A DNA stretch of 64,000 nt from Hygrophila difformis (GCA_030278955.1 JAOANR010000014.1:36903453-36967452), one strand, 5' to 3'. Shown: positions 32,987-44,546, counted from the stretch's first letter. Numbers and translations are program-made. The notes: generated by a model not told the origin, from the sequence alone.

Positions 32987-34060
32987 TCATTCCTTCGGCT
33001 CTTGTGGTTGAGTTGAAGGCCCAGCATCGTCTCTTGATGGAAGTGGCAGCTTCGGGAGTTGTCCGATGAGTGCTTGGATCATCGTCTCCATCATCTTTCG
33101 CTGACGTTCCTCACTTTCCATCGTCATCTTCCGCTGCCTCTCTTCACTTTCTAGCCTTTCTCTGTGCTGTCTTTCTTCTCTTTCCAACAAGAGTCGTCTG
33201 AATTCATCTTCTCTTCTCCTCTGTTCGGCTCTTTCTTCCTCTTTTCTCTTCTCTCTCTCTTCTCTGAATTTCCTGTCATCTTCCCTTCCCAAAATGATAA
33301 CATCAGCCAATTGCTTGACACTTTCTGTCATGGTTTTGTTCATTGAGCTCACAATTTCGACTACATTCGAGTTGGAAGGATGCTGAGAGATGTTCTGGCT
33401 TAGAGGAGGGATTTGGGAGGGCTGAGATTGCTGCTGAGGAGCTTGAACCGGAGGCGGCGGAGGAGCTTGACTTGGACTTGGTGCCGCTGGTTCGTGATGA
33501 GGCTCTTCCACTCGTGTTGAAGGTCCCGCGTCAGTACGGGCCTTTCTTCTTCTTTTTGGAGCAGGGGGCGGCATTGGATCTCTTCTTTGTACTGATGGTG
33601 CTTCTTCACCGGATATGAAGGATGATTGCACGTTTGAATCGGCAGGGAATGGAGGGAGTACATATGTGATCCTTTCTCTATTTCGCATGGATGGAACCCG
33701 AATTGGAGGGTTGAGGATGACCAAGGCGTCTGTATCGAATTCTCCCATGTCTACCCCTTGAGCTGTGCAAATTCTTCTAATGAGATTCGGGTAGCATAGG
33801 GCATGCTTCTTCTCAATCCTTGTGGTCATGACTTCAAAGATGTGTTCTCCAATATTCAACTTCAGCCTGTGCCACAGCTTGGCGAATCCCATCAGTATGC
33901 TGCCAGAAGTGGTTTGGGGATGCGAGCTGGGCTTAATCCTAGCCATGAAGAACTCAAAAGTGGGCATAAACTCCACTCTTAACTTGGCTGTGTTGAATGT
34001 TCCCACCATGCCTGAAGTTTTGGTCAAGGAGTCGGTGATGGCTTGATATGTTGCTTTCAT
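32987..34060 (-). CDS. Nested-element frame 1: plant-transposon-like domain plus charged coiled coil
   Basis: 357 aa from the ATG at 34058-34060. Residues 1-120 are a helical globular region (MKATYQAITDSL..., LWHRLKLNIGEHIFEVM, YPNLIRRICTAQGVDM) that, with the end of the next upstream frame, resembles the C-terminal part of the 'putative plant transposon protein' domain as I remember it. Then come a Pro/Gln-rich linker and a Glu/Arg-rich coiled coil (about 255-330) with two ESEERQRKM repeats. It may be a separate product or a second exon of 34498-36795: the intervening 437 bp is very AT-rich, but I could not find an in-phase GT-AG pair. Function unknown. Confidence 0.5.
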   Translation of the reverse strand: MKATYQAITDSLTKTSGMVGTFNTAKLRVEFMPTFEFFMARIKPSSHPQTTSGSILMGFAKLWHRLKLNIGEHIFEVMTTRIEKKHALCYPNLIRRICTAQGVDMGEFDTDALVILNPPIRVPSMRNRERITYVLPPFPADSNVQSSFISGEEAPSVQRRDPMPPPAPKRRRKARTDAGPSTRVEEPHHEPAAPSPSQAPPPPPVQAPQQQSQPSQIPPLSQNISQHPSNSNVVEIVSSMNKTMTESVKQLADVIILGREDDRKFREEREKRKEEERAEQRRREDEFRRLLLEREERQHRERLESEERQRKMTMESEERQRKMMETMIQALIGQLPKLPLPSRDDAGPSTQPQEPKE

Positions 34061-34497
34061 CTTGGTCTTACCACAAAAAATAAAAAATGGGATATATTTT
34101 TTGTTGTATAAATTAAGAATGGGAAATAAAGATTTATAATTGATATTTAAAATTATAAATAGTTAAAATCTTTATTTTTGGCATAATTATTTACTTTAAT
34201 AATCGGTTTGTTGAATAATTCTTTATAAAATTAAAGATTTATTAAAATTTATAGTACTAAAGATGTGTATTATATTCTAAAAATATAGTATTGTTGAAGA
34301 TAAAAAATTTATAAATAATGATTGAGTTGATAAAAATATTGGGTCTGACGGTTGGAGTCTTTAAGAAGTTAATTTATTTTGGCATATATAATTCATAATT
34401 TTATATTTTAAAAATAAGATAACTGACAATAAATTATAAAAATTTACTTGCATTCACAATTTTTAATAAATAAATAAAATAACCTAGCTGAAAAAAT

Positions 34498-36795
34498 TTA
34501 ATAAATAAAATAATAAGGAATTTTAAACTTAAAAAATAAAACTAACACTAAATAGATAAGAAGAGAAATATTAGACCTATTCAGGATCTCCTCCTCCGGA
34601 ATTTCACTTTGATAGCTGGGGGTTTGGAGGAATCTGTTTAGATACTCGGGAGATATATCTATTATTTTTCCTCTGACCCAGGTTGTTCTTCCAGCGAGGT
34701 CGATGTTGCAGTAGAACTCCCTGGTCAACTCCATGTACCCCGGGTCTCCATGGTGTAGTAAGAACTGATCCCATCCATGCCATGTTCTCCAAAAATCGAC
34801 TGTAGGGTGCATCAGCGAGTCAGGTGCAAACCCCTTGTCGGGTATGATGGTTTCCAAGAGCTTCCCATATGCCTTGACTGCATCTGCATTCCCGTTGAAC
34901 TTTCGAATCACATCTTCCTCCTTTAACACCATCTTGCTATTCTCTTTCTTTTGGATCCCCATCCTTGAGCGAACTTCAGTTTCATCCCAAAATCTGGCTG
35001 GCTTGATGGATCCAACTGACTCTTGAGCCTCATCTTCATCTTCACTAGTGTGCCAGTCAGTTGGCTCATCTTGCTCTCCTTGGATGGGTGCATTGGTGGC
35101 TCCTTGTCTGCTTGGCTCTCCCTCTTGTGGAGCTGCTTCATCCACTGGATCATCTTGCTGAGCTTCCTCTACCTCCATGTTTCCCTCAGCTGCTTCATTC
35201 AATGGATCCTCCTCAACCTGTTTAGTTACATTTTTCATTGTATTGTACTCAGTCATTACAGGCTTTGTAAAATTAAGTACAGGAAAGTAAGGATCAACAC
35301 TAGTTGATACCTCCTCCTCCTCCTTATTTCTTGCAGCTTGTCCGACAGGACGTTGGAAGATAGGCGCCATTTGGTCCATAAACTCTTGTTCTTCCCTTGG
35401 GATTTCCTCCTTTTCTTCTTCCAACATCTTCTTCCTCCTCTCAGCCATACTCTGTGGTTTATCCACTTTGTCTTTCAGCAGCTCCGATAGCGTGATTGGA
35501 TTTGCAGAAGTTTCAGCAGCTCCAATTACAGCTTCAATTCTGGCAGTGCCTACAAGCGGATCAATGATTCGGGATGCCTCTGTCTGATAACGGATTTGTT
35601 CAGGCGCCTCTCCTTGATCAATTCTTGCTTCAATTTGTTTATTCAGTCTCTCCCTTATGCCTCCCAAGATGGTTTGCCTATCGTGAGCAGTGGGGCTAGT
35701 CCATGCAGGAGGTTTTTCTTCTTTAATTTTCAGTCCGGTTCCCTCTTTTCCGCCTGTAATCACCAGTTCTTCATCATCCCCTTGTTCAGCTTCTCTAGAA
35801 TTTCTGCTTTCTAGGTCTGCTTGCAATTTTTCAGCGATTTCTTTGTCGTGAGCCTCTTTCTTTTTCCTTTTCTCCTCGGCTTTAGTTTGCTGAATATTCT
35901 TTCTAATCTGCTCTTCTTTTGCAGCTTTCTTTTCTCTTTCAGCTCGTTCTTGCTCATCTATTTTCTCCACTCCCAAACCTCCTGTTTCATTTCCTTGTTC
36001 AACCAGACCGGCTAATGCATTCTCTTCTTCCTGCAATTTTCTAGCCAGTGCAGCATCGTGAGCAATCAGTTCTTTTCTTTTAGGCGGTGGTGGTGGCATT
36101 ATTCCCTTGCCTCTATCTTTTGGGTCTGCAGGTGCTGCCACTTTCCTCGCATTCAGCTTGGGTTCTTCAATCACCACTTTCGGCTCCGGTGTCCTCGTTG
36201 GTTTCTCTTTTTCAGCCAATTTTACCAGCCTCCTTCTCGTTTGAACTTGAGGTACGGGCTGGCTTTCAGATGCAACAGCAGCAGTAGATGTTTGCTCGGG
36301 CTGGGTGGGTGGCTTAGTGGTAGCAGGAGTTTGTTCTCTTGGTGGTAAAGCTGAAGCTTGCACAGCTGGTTGGGTGGCCCGGACAGATTCTTCTGGAGTG
36401 GAGATGAAGCTGTCTATCACTGCATCTGTATCTTCTTCAGCTTCTCTCCCGGTGTTGAGCTCATCTTCATAACCCGGCTGTTTTTCGGCACGCTTCAAAT
36501 AATCTTCAATAAAGCTTTGCTGAGTAATTCGCACAAGCTGCGCTTCCCAGTCCTCCTTTATCCTCTTGCAAAACTTGCTCCTAACATTGTAATTGTAATG
36601 GAGGATCTTTTTCTTGTTTGTACTGTCATTACAATACCGGAGTGCCTCCTTATCCATCTCCATTAACAACTCCAGGTAGGATTCCCGATACTTATCCATC
36701 ATAGCCCCCACCAGATCTTTTCGAATCCCTTCGAGATAGCCCATATCTTGCGCAACGTCAAATTTGAGATAAGCTCCAGCTCCAGCTTCTGACAT
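34498..36795 (-). CDS. Nested-element frame 2: large charged gag-like protein of unknown function
   Basis: 765 aa from the ATG at 36793-36795 (MSEAGAGAYLKFDV). N-terminal 120 residues are helical (DWEAQLVRITQQSFIEDYL), followed by Pro/Thr-rich, then Lys/Glu-rich coiled-coil stretches (AEKLQADLESRNSREAEQ), an acidic tract (TSEDEDEAQES), and a C-terminal globular part with FWRTWHGWDQFLL, LTREFYCNIDLAG and WVRGKIIDIS, the start of a domain also suggested in the 3' frame of the outer element. In the same frame upstream, codons 36799-36990 are open and separated only by one TAG (36799-36801). No retroviral CCHC knuckle seen. Probably the element's structural protein. Confidence 0.5.
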   Translation of the reverse strand: MSEAGAGAYLKFDVAQDMGYLEGIRKDLVGAMMDKYRESYLELLMEMDKEALRYCNDSTNKKKILHYNYNVRSKFCKRIKEDWEAQLVRITQQSFIEDYLKRAEKQPGYEDELNTGREAEEDTDAVIDSFISTPEESVRATQPAVQASALPPREQTPATTKPPTQPEQTSTAAVASESQPVPQVQTRRRLVKLAEKEKPTRTPEPKVVIEEPKLNARKVAAPADPKDRGKGIMPPPPPKRKELIAHDAALARKLQEEENALAGLVEQGNETGGLGVEKIDEQERAEREKKAAKEEQIRKNIQQTKAEEKRKKKEAHDKEIAEKLQADLESRNSREAEQGDDEELVITGGKEGTGLKIKEEKPPAWTSPTAHDRQTILGGIRERLNKQIEARIDQGEAPEQIRYQTEASRIIDPLVGTARIEAVIGAAETSANPITLSELLKDKVDKPQSMAERRKKMLEEEKEEIPREEQEFMDQMAPIFQRPVGQAARNKEEEEVSTSVDPYFPVLNFTKPVMTEYNTMKNVTKQVEEDPLNEAAEGNMEVEEAQQDDPVDEAAPQEGEPSRQGATNAPIQGEQDEPTDWHTSEDEDEAQESVGSIKPARFWDETEVRSRMGIQKKENSKMVLKEEDVIRKFNGNADAVKAYGKLLETIIPDKGFAPDSLMHPTVDFWRTWHGWDQFLLHHGDPGYMELTREFYCNIDLAGRTTWVRGKIIDISPEYLNRFLQTPSYQSEIPEEEILNRSNISLLIYLVLVLFFKFKIPYYFIY

Positions 36796-36798
36796 TAG

Positions 36799-37790
36799 CT
36801 AGAACTGTCTATCCCCTTTCTTTTTGGGCTTCCAATTGCTCTTCCGTATGTCCACAAGCAGTTGTTCCCTTAATATAGCAATATGCCGAGGGTGCTCATC
36901 TTCGTCCGTAGTCCCGAATTTCCCGTACTTTCTGTGCGTGAAGATGGATTCAAGCTCCCCCTCTGCAGGAAGTTCCACTCCTTTTTCCAAATGAGATTCA
37001 GTGATGCTCGTATTTCCTTTCCCCCAGACAAATGTTAGATCCTCCCACTGTTGTCGGGCGTCTTTATCATTCTCCTCATGGTGTTCAGCAGTGAAGTATT
37101 GTGACCCTGCTCAAAATTCTCTGCACTTTTGAGGTGCTTGTGCAGGTTGCAGCTTAATTCTCGGTGCCTGAGGCGTGCTTGATCTGCAATCCACCTTTGT
37201 TCCACTGGTCCCCTCTTCTCAAACAAATATGAGTTCCATTTGAATGGAAAGGCCTCGTGCATCATTATGGTTCCACTGTTTAGAATTCTGCTAAGATCAA
37301 TCTGTTTGTCGGTGAAGGCCAGTTTGACTTGTAGATCAATGATCTGGTTTGGAACGATGATATCGAAGTCGGCCAGATTTGAGTCTGTCGTCCCTCTTTC
37401 TACATGCCGGTTCCAGATGGCTCTATGTTCCCTGAACTTTAACTGAATCCGCTCGTGATGGACATCTGGAGTTGTCAGCACATCATTCTTGGCATGATCC
37501 ATCATCATCCCCCAAAATTTCTTCAGAAAGTGATAATAATCTCTTTCGATCGACGCAGCCACAATCGTTCTGTCCTCTGGGGGTATGTTCACGTCCCATC
37601 CTTGTGGAAATTCCAACTTATCTTCTGTGGTATGATCTAGCGGGACCCCGTATTCTGACATGATTTCCGCCCTCATGTTCTTGATCTCGGTTCGGTCAAT
37701 CGAAGCATGTTGTGCTGCTTGCTCATATGTGCAATCAGGCAGCCCGATGCCCGATTTTATTACTATTTCATTCCTGAAAAAGATAGAGGA
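36799..37790 (-). pseudogene. Nested-element 5' frame, gag-like, frameshifted
   Basis: Open stretches 37035-37790 and 36799-37040 in two frames. The first contains MSEYGVPLDHTTEDKLEFPQ, the second VWGKGNTSITESHLEKGVEL. The better continuation changes frame near 37105, suggesting a one- or two-base indel. The product ends at TAG 36799-36801, four bases before the ATG of frame 2 and in the same frame, so an ancestral fusion or read-through is possible. No family recognised; position behind the leader suggests a gag role. Confidence 0.45.
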
Positions 37791-39395
37791 GATGAGAGGT
37801 ACTCAAGTTTTTATAAATTTCCATGAATTGTTCAAGTTTAGAATCAACATTCTCACATTTTGAGCTTTGCTCGAAATGTGATTTAATTAATTAAACTTGA
37901 ATTTTATTACAGTGCATAAGTAACAAAATTAAAATTGAGGTCATTAGACCTAAGAATGTTTTGATTTGGGCTTTTGAGTCCAAAAAGAGAAAATAAAATG
38001 GTCATTGGACCAAAAATCTCTTTAATGGGCCATTGGGCCCAAAAACTTGATTTTCTCAAATTCATTAAACAAGCTCGAGGCACTTGTTGAGATTTGGATG
38101 AGATGAAGTGAATGGAGTGGATGCTCGAAATTGGAATGTGCAGTGGAGACGTGGCGGAATGGATTTGCTAATTCCGGATTGCTTGGACTGTTTTGGACAG
38201 TTGAAACATTCCCAAAAGTTTGCAAACACTATTATTATTAATTTTTAAAGGTTGACTTGTTTATTAAATGAAAAGTGGGATGTGTGTGGTCCCATTTGGG
38301 TTTTTGAAAGGGATAGCAGTTATAGGTGACAAAAATACTGCTATCTACTCACACTCTTAGTTCCATTGGGAACTAAAATACACTTGTCAACCAAAAATTC
38401 CTACCAACTATTTTTGTCTTTTGTGAAAATCCCTTTTTCTGAAAAGTGTGTGGTGTGCACTGAAACTACCATATACACACCAACACTCCCACTTTATCAA
38501 ATTGCAGTATATACACAACAGAGTACCAGCAGGGAAAACAGCATTAAATGATCACAGAGGCATGCAAACTATGCTGCCAACACAGATTCAAGTTCATTCT
38601 CCCTTCTTCAGCAAAAACTCAAGATCAATTATGCTATCATGCTTCATAAACCTTAAGTTCAACATGGCAAAACAGTCATGAACATATGAACAGGTTCACT
38701 TTAAGCATACTCTCACATACTCATGCCCCAAAACTTAAAACAGAAACAACCACTCATAGTTTACCAACAACATCTAGATATTCACAAATACCCATATGCT
38801 CATTGGTTTACCACATTTCATATTTTCACAGATTTCTCAAGTAGCATAAATCCACAGAAACCATACTTATGACACAGAAATAACAGACAATGCCTTCTTA
38901 GGAGCCCTAGGGCACCCCATTCAAAAACGAACAACCCGCATCCTTCAATGATAATAACAACAACACCCCCATTCTTCTAAATCATGCTCGGCCAACACAA
39001 AAATCACAGTAATCCCCAAATAAACACTGCCTACATCAAGAATCTCTTAAAATCGAACTAAAACAGAAGGAATGAACACAAAACAGCCCTATTTACAAAA
39101 ATGGAAAAGAAAAACACAAGAATCGCATAACAGGGGCCTGCGCGCACTCGCGAAATGCAAGGGAGAAGGGTTATCAGGGTTCGGTTTTCTTCGGAGATGA
39201 CGATGACGACGCCATTGTGATTTTCGTGCAAAATGGACGGAGTTTCCCTTGGATTTGGACGAAAAGAGTGCGAAGAACACTGTGGTGCTCGTTCGGGAGA
39301 GAAGGGTTCGAGACGAGAGAGTTTTGAAAATTTTCTAAGTGTGGGACTGAAGAAGAAGAAGAAGGGTCGGGGTTTTATAAAAGGGGGGAAAAAGG
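37791..39395. other. Leader region of the nested element
   Basis: Non-coding stretch between the first frame and the 10-mer cluster. An A/C-rich block at about 38560-39060 has no clear open frame in element sense. I see nothing else in it. Confidence 0.4.
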
Positions 39396-39655
39396 GCTTA
39401 CGACGCTATACTTGGCCTACGACGCTATACTAACGTCGTAGGTTAAGTTCAGCGTCGTAGGTAGAAAGGAAGGAAAGAAGGTACGACGCTATCCAAAAGT
39501 ACGACGTTGAACTCAGCGTCGTACTTTGTGGATTGCGTCGTAAGGCGGTGGTGAGACAAAGGGGTGCACTACGGCGCTATCCCTTTAGTACGACGCTGTA
39601 CGCTTACTACGACGTTGACCTAGATCAGCGTCGTAGATATGGATAGCGTCGTAAG
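39396..39655. repeat. 10-mer cluster in the nested element's leader
   Basis: The same word as in the LTR clusters but outside the LTR: TACGACGCTATACTTGG, TACGACGCTATCC, CAGCGTCGTAGG, GATAGCGTCGTAAG and others, at least twelve full or near copies in both orientations in 260 bp. Lies 550-810 bp from the primer site, in the untranslated leader. Confidence 0.85.
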
Positions 39656-40188
39656 TGGAAGCGGGATTCAGCTAACACTCGGATTTTTGAAATTTTTCAA
39701 AATTTAAGCGGACTGGGCCTGAGAAGGTGAACTTGGGCCTCAGTTAGTTTTATTTGTTTTGGACTTGGAAATTCCTGTCCAAAACAATTTTTCATATAAT
39801 GAATGGGCTCAAATAATGAAATTCTACTTGCATAAACTAGGTTGGATTAATTCCACTTGTTTGCAAAAATTTTCTGGGTTTTAAATTGCTTTAATTCCCG
39901 GAATTATTTTCTTAAATTCATGGGATATCCAACTAGGAACCTGGTTTCTCTGATTTATTTCTTTGCTCCTTCTTTTTTTTTGGTGGTTCCAAGATTCCTG
40001 CAAGAAAGAATACCCAAATTGGTTAGGTTTTCTCCTCAAATCAACATCCTCACATTTAGAGTCTTGGTACTCTAAATGTTTAATTGATTTGGGGATACTT
40101 CTCTGCTCTGAAATAGATATACAAAGCTAATTAAAACTATCTAGGAGTAATCAGGAGTATAAGTCTCTTAGTAAACAACGCTGCATCC

Positions 40189-40206
40189 TCCCCGACAACG
40201 GCGCCA
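40189..40206 (-). other. Primer-binding site of the nested element
   Basis: Minus strand TGGCGCCGTTGTCGGGGA directly follows the 5' LTR. Ty3/gypsy elements of the Athila/Tat group often use tRNA-Asp with TGGCGCCGTTGCCGGGGA; one mismatch here. Confidence 0.75.
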
Positions 40207-42916
40207 TGAAACTTTTGACAAGTTTCATTAACACGAGTATTTTTATAAAATATATCAAGTTCAAATTTATTAAATGAAAAGAGTTATGACTCTTGGGAAA
40301 GGGGTTTAAGGATATATTCCACTTTATTACTCATGTGGGAGACTTCGATCTCAATTGGCATTGTGGAACTCCCCAGCATGAAACTTTTGACAATTCCATG
40401 CTATGGAGATCCTTGCCATGAAACTTTTGACAAGTTCCCACTATATGAGTATTTTCTGAAACACAATAATCCTGGTTTTCAATTTTATTTAAAGAAACCA
40501 ATTTATGAAGATGGAGTTGGGACTAGGGATATATTTATAGGTTGTCACGTTTTTATTACTCGTGTTAAGAAACTGTGCCCCCGAAAGCGCACGGTGTCAA
40601 AAATTGCAGTAATTTATAGTAAGACCGGATCGTTCACTGGAGGATGTGCGATAGAAGCAGGTCCCACGTCGTTTACTAAGATTTTCTACTCGGTTACTCG
40701 ATTCAAATTTGTGTTTGAATTATCAACTACTTGACATAAATTAATTCTAAGCCATGAAAGCAATGGAATAAAGCAGATAAAATTATTCTAGAAAGCGAAG
40801 TAAATTTAATCTACGAAAGCAATAAAATTATTTTAAGAAAGCAGATTTAAAGTGTGACAGAAGGGACAGAAAGAAAATAATAAGGATTGGACAAGATTCA
40901 GATGAAACACAACTAAACTTCCATTTTAATACACAGATCTCTGTTTAGGATAGTCCTTTCAGTTAGATAACTCTCATGTTTCCTTACCATGTTCCCTTTA
41001 CCAGACAGGTACTTACAGTAAGGATTTACATGCTTTTAAGAAAACAAATTCTAAGATACCACAGACTAATAACTCCCCTTACAATGCCTTGCAAGAGTAT
41101 GTTGGTCATCTGCGGTGGACAAGCAACACCTGACAAATCATTAGTTGAAATGCCAAGTACTCCCATCATTCCTCCATGTCACGCCCAGAGATTCAAATCA
41201 AGCCCTGAACTATCCCTTAACTCTCAGTCCTAGTAGCAGTTGGAAGATCTAGAGATACATCCAAGTGACCTCTACGAAAACGATTAAAAGAAAGCAGTAA
41301 AGAAAGCATTTAAAATCTTATCACTCGAAAGTTTCAAAAGCTTCGTACTGGTAGTGAAAGAAAGCCCCCAGTCAGGATGACTAGATGTGGATCAAGAATT
41401 CCCAAATCTCGGTGAACCGCTCGCAGTGTTCACTTCCTTCCGGGTGGTTATGAGATACAAACTAATGAAACGAACTAACAGATTAGTTCGTTCCGGGTGC
41501 ACTCACTCAGGACTCAAAAATAGACTTTGGCAGAAGAGGATAGTAGTTGAAAGAATACTCAACCCTACCTTAGAAAATAACCAAGGTCCACATGTTGTTC
41601 CTCTAGTATTATCTATCATACCTTATCTGAATCCAAGTGGACTCTGATTCAGTGCAATATTTAATACAAGAATTCCAACATACAGCAGTTCTGGAAAATA
41701 ATAAATCTTTGAAAATTATTCCCTAAACAGGTACTAAACTCTCAATTAAAACACATATCTTTTCAGTCTAGGTGAGACCTAATCGCTGACTCTGCTTCTA
41801 ATTTCCCAAAACCAACCCTCAATCGGATATGAGTTAGTCATAACTGTGGAATTTATCCCTTACTTAGATCCGGATTTTATAAATGAATTTTTGTTGGAAA
41901 TTTATCGTGAGACATCTGGTTTAAAATCTAGACTTCTATGTCCAAGGGAAGGATCCCAAAATAATTAGACCACAATATTTACATAATATTATCATGCATA
42001 AATTTATAAGGAAGTGTAAAATCAAGTTAGCCCAAAATATAAGACGGGTTTAGAGATAATGTGAGACACAGAGATGAAATAGCCGGAGATGAGAAGAATT
42101 TTGGCTAAAAAGATGACAAAAATAATCAGGATAATCTGGACTGCGAACATCTGCTATCCAGGTCCTGATTATTCCAGGTGGGATGATTTTAGACAGCAGA
42201 AGACCTTAAATGACAGTGATCGCTATCATCAAGATTTTCACTATCTGAGAATTGAGATAAAAACCTACATATTTTCTCACTGTAATACCAGTCAAACAGT
42301 GTTGATCGACACCATCTGATAATATTACAGTTTGAAATTCAGGTTTGAAAATAAAATAAGAAAATAAAACTGTATTCAAACAGGGACTAACTGAGTGGCT
42401 ACTTCATTTCCCGGTAAGGGGACCGTTCGCCTGACCTCATCAGTCACTATCCAAACCATGCAAAATAACAAACAGTAATTGATATACAGACTACGGGCTA
42501 CTTCATTTCCCGGTGAAGGGACCGTTCGCCAACATTATCCTGCACTATCTTCTACTGTTCATTCCACACAACACAGGTAAAGACAAAATAAATAAAAGAA
42601 AATATTTTTGGGTCATCTTATATGAGAGACATTGGTTTCTCATTCAAGTTAGGGAAATTAATCCATAATCACTCTTTATGACTAAATAATCTCTCATTCC
42701 ATAATTAATTAATTAATTACAGTCCGGGTTATGTACTTAGATCATTAGAGTTTAATTTTTATAGAGAAATCTTTTAATGGAGTATTGAACAAAGTTCTTT
42801 ATATCAAATTAATCATAGGTTGAAATTATTGGATTTCAACCTCAAAATATTGATACAAAGGTTCAATTAATTAAGTGAGAAAAATGGAGAAATGGAAAAT
42901 TTGGCAAGAATGCCAA

Positions 42917-43272
42917 ATAGTACGACGCTAGACAGATGTTACGACACTATCTTATGATAGCGTCGCGAGGATAGCGTCGTATGGTAAATTTTTAGAAGTA
43001 TTGATGAAATGGGGGGGTACGACGCTATACACTAAATTACGACGCTATCCTAAGATATCGTCGGGGGTGTAGCGTCGTAGGTGGATTTTTGTAAGAAAAT
43101 GAATATTTTGGGGTTCTACGACTCTAGACAAAGATTACGACGTTAAACATGGTCTACGTCGTAGGGTCTAGCGTCGTAGAACAAGTTTTTCTTAAGCCTG
43201 AAGTGACTACGACGCAGAACCTTTACCTACGTCGCTGCCTTGGGTAGCGTCGTAGGGCGGTTAGCGTCGTAG
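42917..43272. repeat. 10-mer cluster LTR-5'-a
   Basis: Counterpart of 29757-30090. It retains the longer form around 42940-42975 (TTACGACACTATCTTATGAT, then AGCGTCGCGAGGATAGCGTC), which is shortened in the 3' LTR, apparently by loss between two copies of the word. Confidence 0.85.
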
Positions 43273-43986
43273 TCCCTTCAGTACATAAGTGTAGTTTCGG
43301 ATAGTGCAATCTATGCGATTGCAAACCCTATTTTTTAGATCCATGGTTCAAAATGCATATATGTGACAAAACAAAGACGAACAGAATACTAAAATGCATG
43401 AAAATAAGGGAGAAATAAGTGTGAAACTATGCAAATATGAACCACCAACCCAAGTGAGGGTTTCCAACCAACATATCATGCGTGAGGATCCAGAAAGAAA
43501 AGAGAAAACGTTGAATCCTCAAGTAAACAGAAAAATAAATGACCAAATGGTCATGAAACCGAAAATAAAGCAAGAAATCCATAGACCAAGTCTATTTCAT
43601 GATTTGGGACTCTTTTTGTGATTATCTTCCCATATATAAGAAAATGGTTTGATAATACCCATCATTTGGGTATTTCAAGCCTTAATAAAAGTTTACAAAG
43701 CTGTAGATAATGAAAACAGTGGCTATCTAAGTCTAAAAATGCTAAGCACTCACTAATTTAAACTAAACAGTAGCTACAAACTAGGAAAAATGCATGAAAG
43801 ATAAATAATACAGAAAAATAAACTCTAACTAAACTAACTAACTACACACCTCTCAAGAACACCAGGTTGTCTCCAAGTTTTCTATATTCTGTCCGAGATG
43901 ATCCTAGGAGTCAGCTTGTCCTTAAATAGGTGGGAAACCCTAGGCCCATGGGCCCCCAGGCCTTGAAATTTGAATTCTGGCCAGGT

Positions 43987-44258
43987 TACGACGCTGAACT
44001 TGACTTCGTCGCTATCCATTACTACGACGCTATAGGTGTAACGTCGTAGTCTTCCACTTCGAATACACTTCTTTGTCTCTAAGTGGATAGTCTACGACGC
44101 TATACTCCATTTACATCGCTACACTTGATCTACGACGCTATGCTTGGTGTCGTAGCTCTTTTCCTTCAGCATCTTGCCTCCTTTTTTGCCTACGACGTTA
44201 TGCCCGACTACGACGCTATACATGCTCAGCGTCGTAGTTGTGGCTAGCGTCGTAATTT
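43987..44258. repeat. 10-mer cluster LTR-5'-b
   Basis: Counterpart of 30796-31066 with a few substitutions, mostly C-to-T/G-to-A in CG sites (for example ACGACGTTATG for ACGACGCTATG). Confidence 0.85.
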
Positions 44259-44546
44259 CCTGAAAATATTGAATTTTTGTGGGTTTTCATTTCTTTTCCC
44301 ATCTTTTTGTTTCCTTTTTCCTTTCTTTTCTTTTTCTCATGTTTTTGGATTTTTCTAGCATAAATGTGTAACAAAATTACATATTTATGCATTTTTCATA
44401 CCAGCTCAATATTTTTATAAATATGCATAAATCAGTCTAATTCTACTGCTTTCTTATTTAATATAAGACCGGAATGCGATCAAATGCCAGTTTCAGACAT
44501 GGAAATGGATTGAAAATAATGGACATTTCTGGCCATTATCAGTTCC

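Larger units (their letters stand above)
27041..44541 (-). mobile_element. Giant-LTR, pol-less LTR retrotransposon nested in the SIRE-like RNase H
   Basis: 17.5 kb. LTRs 27041-31351 (4311 bp) and 40207-44541 (4335 bp) start TGATAATGG and end TTTCA on the minus strand. They are flanked by GTTCC (27036-27040, 44542-44546), a perfect 5-bp target duplication. The primer site TGGCGCCGTTGTCGGGGA (40189-40206) is one base off the tRNA-Asp-type site of Ty3/gypsy elements and abuts the 5' LTR. The 8.85-kb interior holds gag-like or unknown reading frames but no protease, RT, RNase H or integrase motif that I can find, so it is non-autonomous, resembling large retrotransposon derivatives. Hand-compared LTR start regions differ by about 1.2%, mostly transitions: the youngest element here. 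Confidence 0.93.
40207..44541 (-). repeat. 5' LTR (4.3 kb) of the nested element
   Basis: Partner of 27041-31351. As 5' LTR of a minus-strand element it would contain the promoter. It carries the same two 10-mer clusters (42917-43272, 43987-44258). The primer-binding site follows directly at 40206. Confidence 0.93.

Noticed and set aside
39396..39655. Repeat cluster as a CRISPR-like array
   Set aside because: Repeats are only about 10 bp, occur in both orientations with irregular spacing, and lie inside a plant retrotransposon.
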